DNA of 64,000 bases, taken from positions 7,752,001-7,816,000 of the forward strand of contig OX485806.1 in the NCBI GenBank assembly GCA_950295325.1, written 5' to 3'. The notes under the pieces are model-generated. The model saw nothing but the letters and a program-made list of their open reading frames with translations, had not been told where the DNA came from and searched no databases. Below are positions 24,120 through 37,066 of the stretch, piece after piece. The translations under genes were made by a program, and so were the position numbers. Numbering within the stretch: the first letter of the stretch is position 1; the number at the start of each line of letters is the position of its first letter. This DNA comes from Polytrichum commune. Taxonomy: Eukaryota > Streptophyta > Polytrichopsida > Polytrichales > Polytrichaceae.

Positions 24120-24630
24120 CAACGATATCGGTTGCCGACAGGTTAAGAAGGACCGCCACCAGGTTATAGATTGTGCAGATCCTCGAGCTTGATGTCTGCA
24201 ATGCACAAAGGAAAACAGTAAGAAACTCAAGTGACGGTCTGTTTAAGTGACAACCTCTGTGAATTTTTTTTGCTTCAATCTTCCTGTATTGGATGGAAGT
24301 TGAGTGAGTTGACTGGATCCAATTGTACCAATTTTCTCGTCATTTGGAGACGAGCTTCTCCAAATTAATGTTACAAGGTCATTACCACGAGTTCGATGTA
24401 TGAGGTCAATTTGCATCGACGTCGGTTGTCGAAAGGTGAAGAGCCGCCATGCATCAGGTTTAAGAATGTGCTCATTCTCCTAATCGATGTCTACAAATAA
24501 AGAAATAAAATTCAGTAACAAACTCAGACCTGGTGATCGACGCAAGTGACAACCTCTGAAGATTTTGGCTTCAAGCTTCCTGTATTGGACGGATAGCTGA
24601 GTAATTTGAGTGGTCCAGAACTTATTCTAG
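24085..24630 (+). repeat. Tandem duplication of the 3' end and 3'UTR of the Ser/Pro-rich gene
   Basis: ATTATTACCCCGAGTTCGATG at the end of the coding region recurs near 24377 as CATTACCACGAGTTCGATG. The similarity continues through CGGTTGCCGACAGGTTAAGA / CGGTTGTCGAAAGGTGAAGA and CTTCCTGTATTGGATGG / CTTCCTGTATTGGACGG. The period is about 290 bp. AATAAA-type sequence (CAAATAAAGAAATAAAATTC) lies in the second copy near 24496. Confidence 0.8.
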
Positions 24631-24639
24631 AAGCTGATC

Positions 24640-25968
24640 GCCAGAGTGATGTTCGTTCAACTTTCGAAACATTCTTAGGTTACAAATATGCTTCTGAATG
24701 CCATGACTTTAGCATGTCAATTATTGAAACAAAGTTTGGTATATTCAGCATCCTAACATTTATGTAATGAAATATTGCCATGGATGATTGAAACTTAGAT
24801 GAAATATAACTTAGGAAGTGACAACAATTGCAGAATTGTTAATTTATAATGCCCAATGTTTTTTTACAAGGAATGACAAATAATGATAGGTTTATGTTTA
24901 GTGTTGGTGACATGACACGGGCGGTTTACAATTGATATTGAGCAAGACAAATAGAATTGGTGACACTAAATAAAATATTTAGTGTAGTAACACCTTTTCT
25001 CACTAATCTAATGTGTAAGGGACACTCAATTAGACTGAACTACAATTTAAGTAAATTTGGACAAAGGACTTGCCCGAAACTAATTAAGTATGTGTTTGAG
25101 GGTAGTTTTCCTGCTACCAAGACATGCACATTGCTAGAAATATTATTTTGGGAAAAGACCCAAAGAATAAAACAAAAACTCTAGTCATACATACTCTGAT
25201 GCAAATGTGGTCAAATAATCACTCTAGATGTGTATAACTAGGATTTAAGTATATTTGGATTTATACATGAATGTTGGACAACTCTAACCACCAATAGGAC
25301 GTACACTAGATTGCAAAAGTACACAAATGTGGTGGTTGACGAACATGGGATATAAACAATCAAAGTTGTGGTTGTTGTGTTGTTGCTTTTGTTGTTGTCA
25401 TTTTTTGTTTCTGTCCCCAGAATGCACATCCCTTATTATTTTGAGGCAAGTGGTTTGTCCAAATATACTAGAATGCCATATGTATTTTCCACAAATAACA
25501 CAATGTGGCACATGCAACTAGAATGTGTTACAACAAGAGGTGTAATTTACATATGAGACCAAAATTTGTCAAATTTTATATCATAAGGTCTACTGATAAG
25601 AATGCATGTGCACATCATGTTAAGAAATCATGCATACATATGGATTCAATTAAGACCTAGTTCAATTCAATCTCCATTGTATTACATATAGGTTGTATCT
25701 TGGGCTCTCCCTAACCATGCAAAATTTATCATAATAACATGATTGTCCAAGATTCCATAGGTGAGAGCCCCTACAAGGAATCATTTGGAGATGTGTTGCT
25801 TTAGTTCTTCTTTATTGCTTACCTCCAATTGTTATGAACCCACAAATTACAAAATAATGGCACATTGATTATGGTAAATAGTGTGAGAATGATTTTAGTG
25901 CAATTTACCATGCACATAACCTGATAGTGTGGCCGCACATTAAATAAAATACACCATTGCATATCACC
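24640..25968. other. Intergenic, no gene seen
   Basis: AT-rich DNA. A TTGTTG-rich stretch lies at 25372-25405. Several short segments resemble MITE ends (GTGTGGCCGCAC, AATAGTGTG). Confidence 0.4.
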
Positions 25969-26110
25969 GTACCTCTCCTTAATCCAATATAAAAGCCCTA
26001 CAATAATATGCCCCTAATATGCAATTTGGAGGTTGGTTCTTTTTACATTGAAACTAGCCTCAAAGACCCTGAATTAGCCAAACCAAAATCAATTGAAATG
26101 AATCAGCCAC
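25969..26110 (-). mobile_element. MITE family C, inverted copy
   Basis: TACCTCTCCTTAATCCAAT, AAAGCCCTACAATAATATGC and GAAATGAATCAGCCACAAACC are the reverse complement of the family C copies at 10.1 and 14.1 kb, more diverged. Confidence 0.5.
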
Positions 26111-26379
26111 AAACCTATAGGCAACAATTCCCCTATCTTTGAAAACAATGTGCATCCCGAGTTACACTTGGCATGACGCCATGATATGCCACCTCCTTCT
26201 CCAATGTTGGAAGCCCATTGGAAGTCTTTCAAAATGCAAACTATTTTCATTCCGAATTTAACCTACAAAAATGAACAAATGATACTAAATACTTTGAGGT
26301 GGTAAATAGTGCACGCCCATGATATGATCCCCAATATTTTTAGTGTGGAAATAAGGCCAATAGTGTGGACCGCACTAAA

Positions 26380-27815
26380 TGCAGTCCTTCATCACTGTAC
26401 TTGGATGACATTCATCACTTTCTAGATTGCAAAGCATCCAGCATTTCGATTTCAAGTACATTCAACGAGAGTTACTTCAGACCACTTTCGTCTCGGATTG
26501 CGCTCTCGGTCTCACGGCACCTTCTGGAAGCATTTGATCAAATGGCTTTTCCCCCCCTCTCCCTGGCATTCCCCTGTTTCTCAACCTCTTTAATTTTTAT
26601 TGAAGAGCACTCTCAGCTGCTAGTAGTTCTTTCCCAAGCTCTCTTGTTGCGCTCTGATCATCCGTGTTCTCGCGGTCTTGGGGTCTTGAGCACTTATTAT
26701 TGCTGCAGGCGCACGCGAACGAACTACTCATCATCATCTTTCATCATCACCCACCAGATTATTCCACCGAGTTCATCACGCGTCCTGCAGCGCATTGATC
26801 ATCATACGACAAGGCTCGGTGTACGCCACCAAGAAAATGCGACGGTACTACGCTGTGTAAGCCCCATTCCTGGCCGTCCATGCACGTTCATCAGATGCAT
26901 GGTTGCAGGCTGCTTATAGCCATGCATTGCGTTTGAGCCCGTAAGTTAATCTGATAATTGCAGTAGAACAGTGCCTGGCTGAGAGTTCATGAGCTCCTCC
27001 TCCTCTTTTCTCCGAGAACACTCATGTTTCGTTCCCATTTCGGTGGTGTATCGATCAAGAGAGCTCCATGGTTACAGACTACTCTGTAGCCAGCAGCCAT
27101 TGTGAGAACAGAGTGCTCAAGTTAAGATGGCATCACTGGGACGATATCGATCACACTCCTGCTACCCGACCACTATTTACTCTTTGAGCGTATGAGTGTC
27201 TCGAAAATCAGGCAGCTCAAGAAGGTATGAGCTCCTGCCATGCTGCTGATCTTAGTCCCGTCTGGATGTGCACGCTTAATGGTTTAGTTGCAGACGGCGA
27301 ATACTGCAGATAGTCTTGTATCGTGAGATTCCACAGGAATGAGTCGATAGTGCACGCCCGTTGATACACGTGTAGCCATTTTCTTTTTAGAATTTACTGA
27401 CAAGTCACATTGGCTGGTCCATGAATCAATAGATAATGTGGAACTAATACTTAGATACGGTAATTCTTTGAAGTTCATTGTAGATTCCTACAAGTTACTC
27501 CTCAACTTTGTCCTTATTCAGAGTCTCGTGAGAACGTTATTACGATGTCATCGCAACCTGACAAAGTACCTGCTAATCCTCCGCGAGATTTCTCAAAATA
27601 GCTGATATTTCATTCACCGAGTTCTTCATAACATGAACTGTGATGTGTAGCTGCGTGTTTTCTGCAAAACAGCGCACGTACTTACTGATTAATTACATTT
27701 CTTGTTGCAGGCCTCATCAATTGCAGGGCATTCGAACCCCTCTCACAGGGGATTCACGTCATCAGAGCGATCGTGGTGAGACCTAGAAATACTGTATTAA
27801 AGAAGGGCAACCGAG
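26380..27815 (+). promoter_or_regulatory. Probable promoter and non-coding leader of the exostosin-family gene
   Basis: Composition rises in GC from about 26450. An acceptor-like TTTCTTGTTGCAG ends at 27710, so the leader probably contains an intron and a 5'UTR exon from 27711 to the ATG. A 184-codon open frame at 26365-26919 is Ser/Ile/Leu-rich with no family resemblance and is taken as leader or chance. Confidence 0.4.
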
Positions 27816-30586
27816 ATGACTTCTCCTCCCAATCCGTGTTGCGGAGTGTCGCAGAGGGTCACGCACACAGGTGGTTCTACAAGGCAACCCGACCATTGCA
27901 TGATTGATGTCGAATCTGTTTTACCAGTTCTACCAGGACAAGAATCAGGCTATCCTACAGGGCCAGAAGCAAACGATGATCAAGGCATTCCGTTAAGCTT
28001 CACACCTGGCTTCACATCATCTGCCTACGGTCTGATCAGCAAAATCTCGAACGACGTCTTCCGTAGTAAGAGGAAGAACCGAAAGGCTTCGGCATATGCA
28101 CCTTATATCGATAGGCATGGGCTATTATCCAGCTGGTCTCCTAATTATCTGGCATTATTTATGTTTTCTGGAATCCTTCTGATGATCGTCGTCAGATACG
28201 GCGCTCCGATAATCGTTGAGCACATGCTTGACTATGTAGTCGATCCGTCTCCTTACGAACTGAAGATTTCAATTGATCACGATCATAAGATACCCCAATT
28301 ATCTCAGACTCCTACAGGCAGCATCAACCAGACCTCGGATATTCAAGAAGGAACTGGTGAAAATCTTCTTACAAGAAGGAGTATTTTGGACATGCTTGAG
28401 GCGGCTACGCGTCCAGTGTCGCAGGTTGTCTCTCTTGATCGCTTTCATTTGTAGTCAAAGATGTAGGATCCAAGTGTCTGAACTAGCCAGAGGTCTATGA
28501 GGCGTACTGTAATTTTGACTTGGCGGGATCCGGTTCTCCACACACAATGAATGAATTGACCAGTAAAATATTATCCGATTAACGGAGATAATTGATTATT
28601 GTCCTCTTACAGAAGAATTTCAGCCCATCTTCAAACTGGGTGGGTTAAATTAAAACACAACGAACTGTCACCTCCGTCATTCACTTCTTGTCTGGTCACT
28701 CTTGGTGATTTTCCTCACCGGCAGATGTCGAGGCCACGAGTGAGCATGCTGATGTGTTTCGTTCAACATTTTACGCTTGCAGGCCGATCCTCTACATCAA
28801 CGCTTTCGTACGTGGAAAGGGCAGATGGAGACACGGGTTAAAAACCAGGACGATATTTCAATCAACAGTCTTCAACTCCAGCGACACAGAAGCAAGCTTC
28901 ATGATGAAGACGAAGTTTACCTCAACTTCACTCATTTTATCAAGTGAGTTGCTATCCTTTGATTGAGTCCAGCCCTTTTCTACAGACCTCAGAAAATACT
29001 ATCGATGAAGTATCACGTGGTTTCCGTTGACATCTATTGACGGCAATGTCGTTAGTTTCGTTAACCTTTGGTAGATCTTGGCAAGTTTTAAACCGAGACT
29101 CTGTCATCTTGTGGTCATTTGGATTTACCATATCGGATCGAGGAGGGTGCTCGAGTTTAATTCTTGGTGCAACTTACACCGAGTTGACCTTCCAGAATAC
29201 ATGCTTCTACTCGTCGCTGTCAGAGTTACCAACCTTATGAGGCACATGGTCTAATTTGCACCTTCGAAAAGCATTGATGTATTTCTTTTTTGTTTCTTGT
29301 TACAGAATCTACCAGGATATGGATGAGAACTTACGAATATATGTGTACAAAGAAGGTTACAAGCCACTCGTACATGGAGCCAAAACGACAGGTGTTTACG
29401 CAACTGAGGGCCTTTTCCTCAAACGCATGGAAGACACTGGAAACAGATATATTGTTACCGATCCCTCCAAAGCTAAAATGTTTTTCCTACCGTACAGTGT
29501 GCGCCAAATGGCAGACATCATACAAAGCCCATACACGGGTAGCATGCGCGCACTGAAGACCTTCATAGCGAACTACGTTGACAGAATTGCAGCACAGTAT
29601 CCTTACTGGAACCGAACACGTGGTGCCGATCACTTCTTTTTATCTTGTCATGACTGGGTAAGCCAAAGCTTACTTTGACATATAATCCGTTGACTGCTTG
29701 ATAGAACCGTCTGGATAGTAGAACATTAATGCGCACTAGTGTAATCAAAGTGTACTTTTCATGAATCTGCACCGTGATTCTTTCGTGCCTTGCATCGCGA
29801 TTCCTAGACTGCATCACAAATACCTGGCATGATTTAGAATATTGTAGCAAAGATTGCTATTGATCAATATCATTTTGCTCTGTGTGCCAGGCACCAGTGT
29901 CAACCAAATATCACGTTGAGCTTCACGAAAATGCAATGAAGGTGGTCTGTAATGCTGACATTACAGTCGATTTCGATCTCCACAAGGACGTGTCGATCCC
30001 TCAGATGCTTATGGGTGGGAACCAATCATATCTTGATGTCGGGAATATGGATCCGGAGGAGCGGGACATTCTTGCGTTCTATGCTGGCCAGATGCATGGT
30101 ACAGTGCGCCCAGAACTCATCAAGCACTGGAAAGACAAGGATCCTGATATGAAGGTGTACGAGGTTCTTCCTCCATCGATCGCCTTGAACATGTCATATG
30201 TTGCCCACATGAGACGCAGCAAATTCTGTCTGTGTCCCAAGGGTTTTGAGGTGAACAGTCCGCGAATCGTAGAATCTATCCTGAATGGTTGTGTCCCTGT
30301 TATCATCGCTGATCACTTCGTCCTTCCATTCAGTGATGTGCTTAACTGGAGTAAATTTTCCATCACGGTACTCGAGAAAGACATCCCGGACTTGAAAGAG
30401 ACCTTAACAAGTGTGCCGGATGATGTGTATGTCTCCATGCAACGAAGGCTAAAGTCTGTGAGGAGGCACTTTGTCTGGCTCGACGAATCTGAAGACTCTG
30501 AAGATGATACGCAATTTGATGCATTCCATATGATTTTGTATTCCATCTGGAGGCAGAGCTTGCACCGGCAGACGATGTCCTACTGA
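27816..30586 (+). CDS. Exostosin-domain glycosyltransferase, GT47 family, four coding exons
   Basis: Coding exons are 27816-28424, 28783-28943, 29306-29657 and 29891-30586; all junctions are GT-AG and keep the frame (phases 0, 2, 0), giving 605 residues. It is a type II membrane protein: an unusually long N-terminal tail of about 110 residues, one membrane segment at about 111-133 (YLALFMFSGILLMIVV), a stem, then the exostosin domain from about 258 (YQDMDENLRIYVYKEG, FFLPYS, ADHFFLSCHDW). The C-terminal donor-binding part carries FCLCPKGFEVNSPRIVESI, GCVPVIIAD and FSDVLNWSKFSI, as in plant At5g03795/At3g07620-like proteins. Family members act in the Golgi on wall polysaccharides or glycoproteins; donor and acceptor cannot be told from sequence. 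A typical plant member is 450-520 residues; the excess is at the N terminus. The first donor (CAG-GTTGTC) is the weakest splice call. Confidence 0.9.
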
Positions 30587-31080
30587 CCCATGCCATGAAT
30601 TTATAATGTTCTTTGTTACCGGCCAACATCACTTTGTAGTATACCTTCCGCACGAAGAGCTCCTAATTTCAAGTGATAGCGAAGCAGCAGCAGTGAAGAT
30701 CCTCGGCCACGGGTACGGGAACTCCTTGCAGAAGCTGACCTAAATTTTGCAGTGTTGATAGGGGATTGATAGGTTAGTTCATGCTTTGATTAGGAAAGGG
30801 ATATATAGGCAAACCCGAACTCACAAAATTTTAGGACAAAGACTTCAATGTTTAATGTAATTTTGTTGGGATGGTCTCTTAAAGGGGCACTTTACTACTT
30901 TCAAGCTCAGCCATTCCAGGAGTTAATACGGTACACCTTCCTGCAGAATCCGAAATTAGTTCAGCGGCCTTGGATGTCCAGCTTCTAAGTATGACATAAC
31001 TGCAATCCAGTGATTCTTGCAAGAGCAATATTTGTGAGATTGAGTCGAAATGTTTTCCCTCTACAACATGCATCTCTATG
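30587..31080 (+). other. 3'UTR and downstream flank of the exostosin-family gene
   Basis: Follows the TGA at 30584-30586. No canonical AATAAA is seen close by; TTTAATGTAATTTTG near 30850 is a possible poly(A) region. Confidence 0.35.
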
Positions 31081-34000
31081 CAAAACTATGTCGAGTGTTG
31101 TCTATCCTAGTTTTCATAACAGGTCTGTGGGGCTCACGTGATCAATTGTTGAATTGGACACCTATAGTTTAGTGGTATGTGACAATGTGTGTAGGTAAGA
31201 ACAGACACGAACCAAGAGACATGTGTCACAATGAAATTGGATTAGGTGCTCAGAATGTAGTAGACACATAGCATTATGTAGTTGTTATCAGCCATTCCAT
31301 TCTAATAATATTCAATGACAAATTTTCACCCAAGTTTATCAGTTAAATCTCAAATATTAGTGTAGCTAAGAAAATAACCGTGGTATACTTAAATAGTGTT
31401 TGACTAATCTTGGCCTCAGTACCTAGTTGGATAATGTTATGCACCATTCTAGGTTCAGGAGGTTTAGTATAATTGGAATTGTGATCACTTCAAAAGAAGA
31501 ATTTTTTTACCTTGATCTCTTATAATTTATAAAATCACCTTCATTACACAATTTGTCAATGGATGAAAATGGATGCATGAGCGTTGACAGGCGCAAGCAT
31601 GGTCAAGTACACAACTCCATTACCTTGCATAGGTTTACGTGAAAGTGATTCAAAAATATATACATTAACTTTGAGTTTTGTGAAGGAAAAAATCATAAAC
31701 ATTTTAAAAACACGTTTATCTACTAAAAAAAATCAAGCAATTTATGTTGAAATGATTTCTTCAAGAAAAAACTACATATTTCAGAAGATGGTGCAAGTAG
31801 TGTGCAAGTAGGTATTGAACACATAATTGCCTAAAAGTTGTTTAGAATATGATTAAATGATATTAAATTGATATTTTCTACAAATTTTTGTAATGAGTCT
31901 GTCAAGTTTATAATCAATTCAAGGAATATGTAAAAAAATATGACTTGAATATATTTAAGGCCATGAAATTTACATCCAAAACTAGATTTAATCATTACCT
32001 TCTGAGCAACATTTTTCATGATAACTTTTGAAGATCTCATCTAGATATTCTAAATTTGAGTACAATAAAGGCATGGGTACACGACTCCCATATTATACAT
32101 AGGGGGCATTGGCATTAAAACAGCTTAGAGGATTGTTTTTGTAAACATCATATCAAATTATATAAAAATAAAAAGATAAAAAAGGTGGGTGAAGACCAAA
32201 TTAAATAATATGAAATGTAGAAAAATTTGGGTTTCATATTTATTTTTAAAAACTCCACAATATATATAAAGAATTGAAACACCTATTTTTTAACCTTGTA
32301 GAGTATCTAAGAGGGTTGCTAAAAATAAATATTGATATAGTATTCATAAAGACTAAAGGGTCTTTTGGAGTTTTTTTTTTTTAAGGAGTTATGACAATTA
32401 CAAATGTAATACACTTTTTCTCCTTATCTCTACTCCCACTACATAAGCGCTATGCTTCATCTCATAATTCATATATTTGTCAAAGGCATCACGATCCTTT
32501 ATAACCAATGTGTAAACATCCTTATCTGCACCAATGACTATTGAAACAATGTATACAACACTCTTCAAGTCAATGAGGTCGCATTCAACTCTTTCATAAC
32601 TTCAATTTGTGGACCCCAATCCTACAATATGCTAGTAGTTTTTCTACAATAATTTTCTCATAAGAAATAGAAACACTTCAAGAGTAATCCGCATGGGAAT
32701 TTTTTTCTTCAATAGTTTTAAGTATTTTTTGCACACTTTCAATGTGCCAAACCAACTTTCACTTAACCTCATCAAATAAAAATCCTACGACATTAAATAA
32801 TTCCACATGCATTTGATCATCATGATCCATATAAGCATTTAAATATATGCTTTTATATCTCACATGCCTCAACTTGTCGAATAGCAACTTCGCAAGGCAA
32901 TGTATGTTCATATCAGAAATCAACTACATCTTGTACATTTGACTTTTACTTGGAACTTCAATAATAGAAGAATGTTTTAAGGTACTCTTTGAGCCCACAC
33001 TCAAAATTGTACCATCTACATCATCATTTTCTTTAATATGTAACAATGTTAATTGCAAAACTATTTACTCAATTTCGGAGGAGGAGGAAGTGTATATGAT
33101 AGTTATCAAATGTCTAAGTGGCAAGTGCTAGTTTATATGAAATTTATGCCCCAATGACTCATGAGAATCTGATGAAGGTATGATGTGAGAATGGTTTTAT
33201 GGTGCACAATATTGTTGGAAAAACTTCCATGAATGAAGTATTCCAAATATTAGAGAAATTGATTGATCATTGCTCTTATTTATTTACTCATGAATCATAA
33301 ACTCATATGTTATTTAAAAATTGCTTGGAAAGAATTAAAAATCATGTTGTTGATGAGGGACCTCTTTAAAAACTACAAGAACCCCACAAGTGGTTGCCTC
33401 TAATTAAAATTAAAAGTCATTAGAGATGTTTTATCTATAATAATAAAATTATTAAGTTTTATTTGAAAGCCTAAAAAGTTGGATAGTTTGGCCTATGTTA
33501 CATGTATTAAAAAAACTCATGTAATTAGGTTTTTAATGCAATTATATGCTTCAAGGAATATTCATTTCCTGTATATAATTACATTCTTGGATTCCTTGTT
33601 AGAAGAGCTACAAGAGTTTCCACATTAAAACAAATTATATCATTCAAGGTTGGACTAAAATACATTATAAGTGATAATAATCAAGGCCACATAATACTTG
33701 AGCTCTTTGGTTGTTGAATTTTTTTTATTGCAATCTCCTTATTGATTGATGTGATTGGTATCACAAAGGTCATTTGTTCAAGGGCATGTTTTGATATGTA
33801 TTTGGTATTAAAACAATCAAACATAGAATGATTTCAATCCAGGTGCAAACTATTTGTATTTCTTCATAGATAATTGCAATCTCAAGAATTTTGATTTTCA
33901 TTATGGGAGCAATTGTGATGACTTTCTTCCTTGATTTCTATATCAACCAAACCACAATGCCAACTTTACATCAATCTTTTTTTAGACATACCTACTTGAA

Positions 34001-36160
34001 ACATGTCACCCCTATATTGGTGTGTTGGAAGCTTATGAAAATTGTGTTCATGCTCTTTGACATGCTCATGCTCATCTGAGAGTGCTCATGATTTAGCAAC
34101 CTCATGGTAGCATGAGTATGAATAGAGGAGGGGTGAGGGTAGGGGCATACAATTATTTTATGTTCAATATTATTGTTTGCTAGGTATTGTTTTTGTTGAG
34201 TTTCATTTTCTTCATTTTCTTGCATGTTTTCAATTACTACCCCGACTATTGTCATTTTTGGTGTCCTTATATGGGTTTGCTATGAGCCTTACAAAGATCC
34301 ACACCTTATCACGCACGAATCAAATATAGGTATGTAATAGAATAAGTGTCCATATTGAGCATGTTTATCTTATTATTGTAAATCCCAATGTTAATATGTG
34401 ATATAAATATTTTCAACTACGATGTCTTTATCGAAGGTTTTCAAGTTATACAAGAGAAAATGAAAGATATTTGTGCTTTCAATCTTGTATGTTATCAATG
34501 TTGGACCAAAATGGCATACATCCCAACTAGCTAGAGGGGTGACTCCTTAGGGAGGGTAGTATAACACATGCAACCGAGGGGTATCATTGTAGGGGGTTTG
34601 TGATGGCCCGGACCAATTAGATGGACCATTCAATTACATATTATCTAACTCATGATGTTTTAAGGGTTCATGTAATTTACTTACAAATTGTGAACGTGGG
34701 TGTTTTTCTAGCCCCTTAATGTATCATGTCATATTTAAGTAAATTATAAAAGTGAAGTCCAATGATTAAACATAGCTCTTTCTTTAAATTTTGAGTGCTA
34801 AAAATAAGACAAACTTGTCAAGAAATGGCACTAGAAAACATTGAGTTCCAAATGGTAGTTGTTTTTGATTGACAACCAAAAATTTAGACCTCGAAAACTA
34901 GGTGTCAGAAAGTCTCCCATTACACACTCAGTGACACAAACAACACTCCAATCCTCCATTATCAACATGGAGATAATCTAAGTGATTCTTCATCCAAATT
35001 TCACTTGTCCATGACAACATGTTGTTGTTACATAATGTTAAGATGTAGAATACACCAAACTTTCATTCAATGATTGGCAATTGGATGAACTAAAAGTAAG
35101 TTGGGATGACATTACTTGTATACCTATTCATAAGCAATGTCATTAGAAAAGTTACCATAGTGACAAAAAAAACCCACATAACACTACACATTATATTTAG
35201 TGTAGCCCCTTGGAGCCCCATAGTTCCAATTTCTACACAATCATTCAATGGAGTTTCTATAATATGTTAATGCTAGCTCAATGTGTTAAGTTTGCCATAT
35301 ATTTGGAGAGGATTGATCTCATGCCACTGCGTAAAGTGTAGAGAGATTTGTGCAACATGCACCCACTCTAGTCTTGAAAATACATGAATATTGTAGTCCT
35401 TTTTTTTTAAACATTTCAATTGAGATTTTTTATTTATTTTCATTTTTGTATTAGTTCCAAGGGGTGGACTCTTCATTGGAAACCTAAATGACATGTGTGG
35501 GTCATTATGAAACGAAATCCCTTATATACAAGAAGTTTATAAAGAAACAACAAATGTATGCGTATGAACATGCTAGAAAATAAACTCATGTGGATTTTCA
35601 AATTCAATGTGATAAATGCCTCCACTACATCTACAAAATACAAATCGTGAACTAAATAAGTAATTAAGATGTATAAAATCCACTTTCACTTTCGAATGAG
35701 AAAGTCGTAGAAATTTTTTTCGCCCATAGCATGCAACTCAATGACTGCATCAAACCAACAAATACAAGAGTACAATAACTTAACCACATTCCATAAAGGA
35801 AAACTTAAGGAAGCCCATGAGTGCCCTAAGAGCCTCCCGCTTATTAAAACCCTAATTTCAAATTCAAGTTTTCTACAAGAATAGTCAAGACAATCATTGA
35901 GGGCTATCGTCATATATGACAATAATGAACAAAATATGTGAATTGGATGAATTAACACATAACTATCAATTTTGTCCTCCAAACCTTAGGTCCCCCTTTT
36001 GTACATCTACATTTACTTCAGATTTCTTAGTAGCCTTTTTAAATGCATAGACTAGAGAAAATATTACCTCTCCCTTATGTTTACTATGTATGTTAATGCC
36101 TCAAACAATGCCCCTTCTCACTCTCACATTTGCTTGTACTAAGTATGAAGAGTCCACCTC
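31081..36160. other. Gene-poor AT-rich DNA
   Basis: I see no gene on either strand over about 5 kb. A minus-strand stretch at about 32400-32950 gives short readable segments broken by many stops and could be very old coding debris. Poly-T and poly-A tracts are common. Confidence 0.45.
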
Positions 36161-36162
36161 CT

Positions 36163-36172
36163 TGAAGTAGTT

Positions 36173-36231
<59 letters not shown>

Positions 36232-36312
36232 CTCCAATAAATTTTGAAAGAGATGTTTTCTTATTAGATATGCAAATAGAGTAGACAAATCCAATACACT
36301 CCCCCCCCCCCC
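36163..36312 (+). repeat. (AC)n(AT)n microsatellite and poly-C tract
   Basis: About 18 AC units from 36165 run into about 13 AT units ending near 36231; a C tract of about 12 lies at 36301-36312. Confidence 0.9.
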
Positions 36313-36823
36313 TCAATGTTAATACACAAAGTCCCCCTAAAGTCATGAAGTTCCACACACGTAGTTGTCATTTTGTGATGTGATGGAAAAAGCCATGAAG
36401 AAACACATGCGTAGCCGTAACATTTGACGTGATGGAAAAAAGAGTAAGTCAAAAGGGCACGGATTTTCAGTCTTTGAAAATGTCACTATTTGTCTTCTAG
36501 TTTTTGTCTCCTAATTATCGGAAATAAGTCGACATGTGTTGTGAATATGGATTGGGAGAGAATCTTGCCTTTGAAATTTATTGTAATTTCAGAACTTGAA
36601 AACAAACTATATTGTTATTGTTAAGCGATGTGATATCAAATTCCAAACATGTGAAAAATCACCCCAAAATCCCACATGTACCACACTTGCGAGTTTGCTT
36701 GAGTTAACGGAAATAGGTCCGTCTACTCTACATGGATATGTACTTGACTCTATGTGCATGTGTATTTGTTACCTTGTAAAAATCAATAGATGTAAAGAGA
36801 TTGTATAATGTTTGACTACTTGC
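36313..36823. other. Intergenic, no gene seen
   Basis: Contains two similar segments with CACACGYGTAGYYGT and GTGATGGAAAAA near 36355 and 36405, a small local duplication. No gene. Confidence 0.4.
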
Positions 36824-36831
36824 ATCCTCAA

Positions 36832-37058
36832 CAAGTGTCCGGGAAGATTATTGGATATAATCGGTTGAAATCCTAGGGTTTCCAAGTCCAACCGGTTACA
36901 TGTTGTGATCTTTCAGTTTTTCTCTACGAATTCAAGGTATATTCCATAGATTCCTCTAGAATGATCGGTAATTTTCCTAAAGCCTTGAACTTCAACCGGT
37001 TATTTCTCAAACTCAATTGGTTCATCTATGACTAGCGATCGGTTTTCCCCGTTCATTG
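36832..37058 (-). mobile_element. hAT-like MITE, 227 bp, with 8-bp target duplication
   Basis: The element runs from CAAGTGTCCGGGAAG to CCCCGTTCATTG and is flanked by ATCCTCAA (36824-36831) and ATCCTTAA (37059-37066), an 8-bp duplication with one mismatch. Termini beginning CA and 8-bp duplications are typical of the hAT superfamily. In reverse complement it contains AACCGGTTGAAGTTCAAGGC and TAACCGGTTGGACTTGG, motifs shared with 17.0, 18.6 and 39.8 kb. Confidence 0.75.
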
Positions 37059-37066
37059 ATCCTTAA

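Noticed and set aside
26365-26919. 184-codon frame upstream of the exostosin-family gene
   Set aside because: Ser/Leu/Ile-rich without domains, no splice link to the next exon in frame that I could find; more likely promoter or leader.
32390-32960. Possible decayed coding stretch on the minus strand
   Set aside because: Short readable segments are broken by many stops and no family could be named, so it is not listed as a pseudogene.
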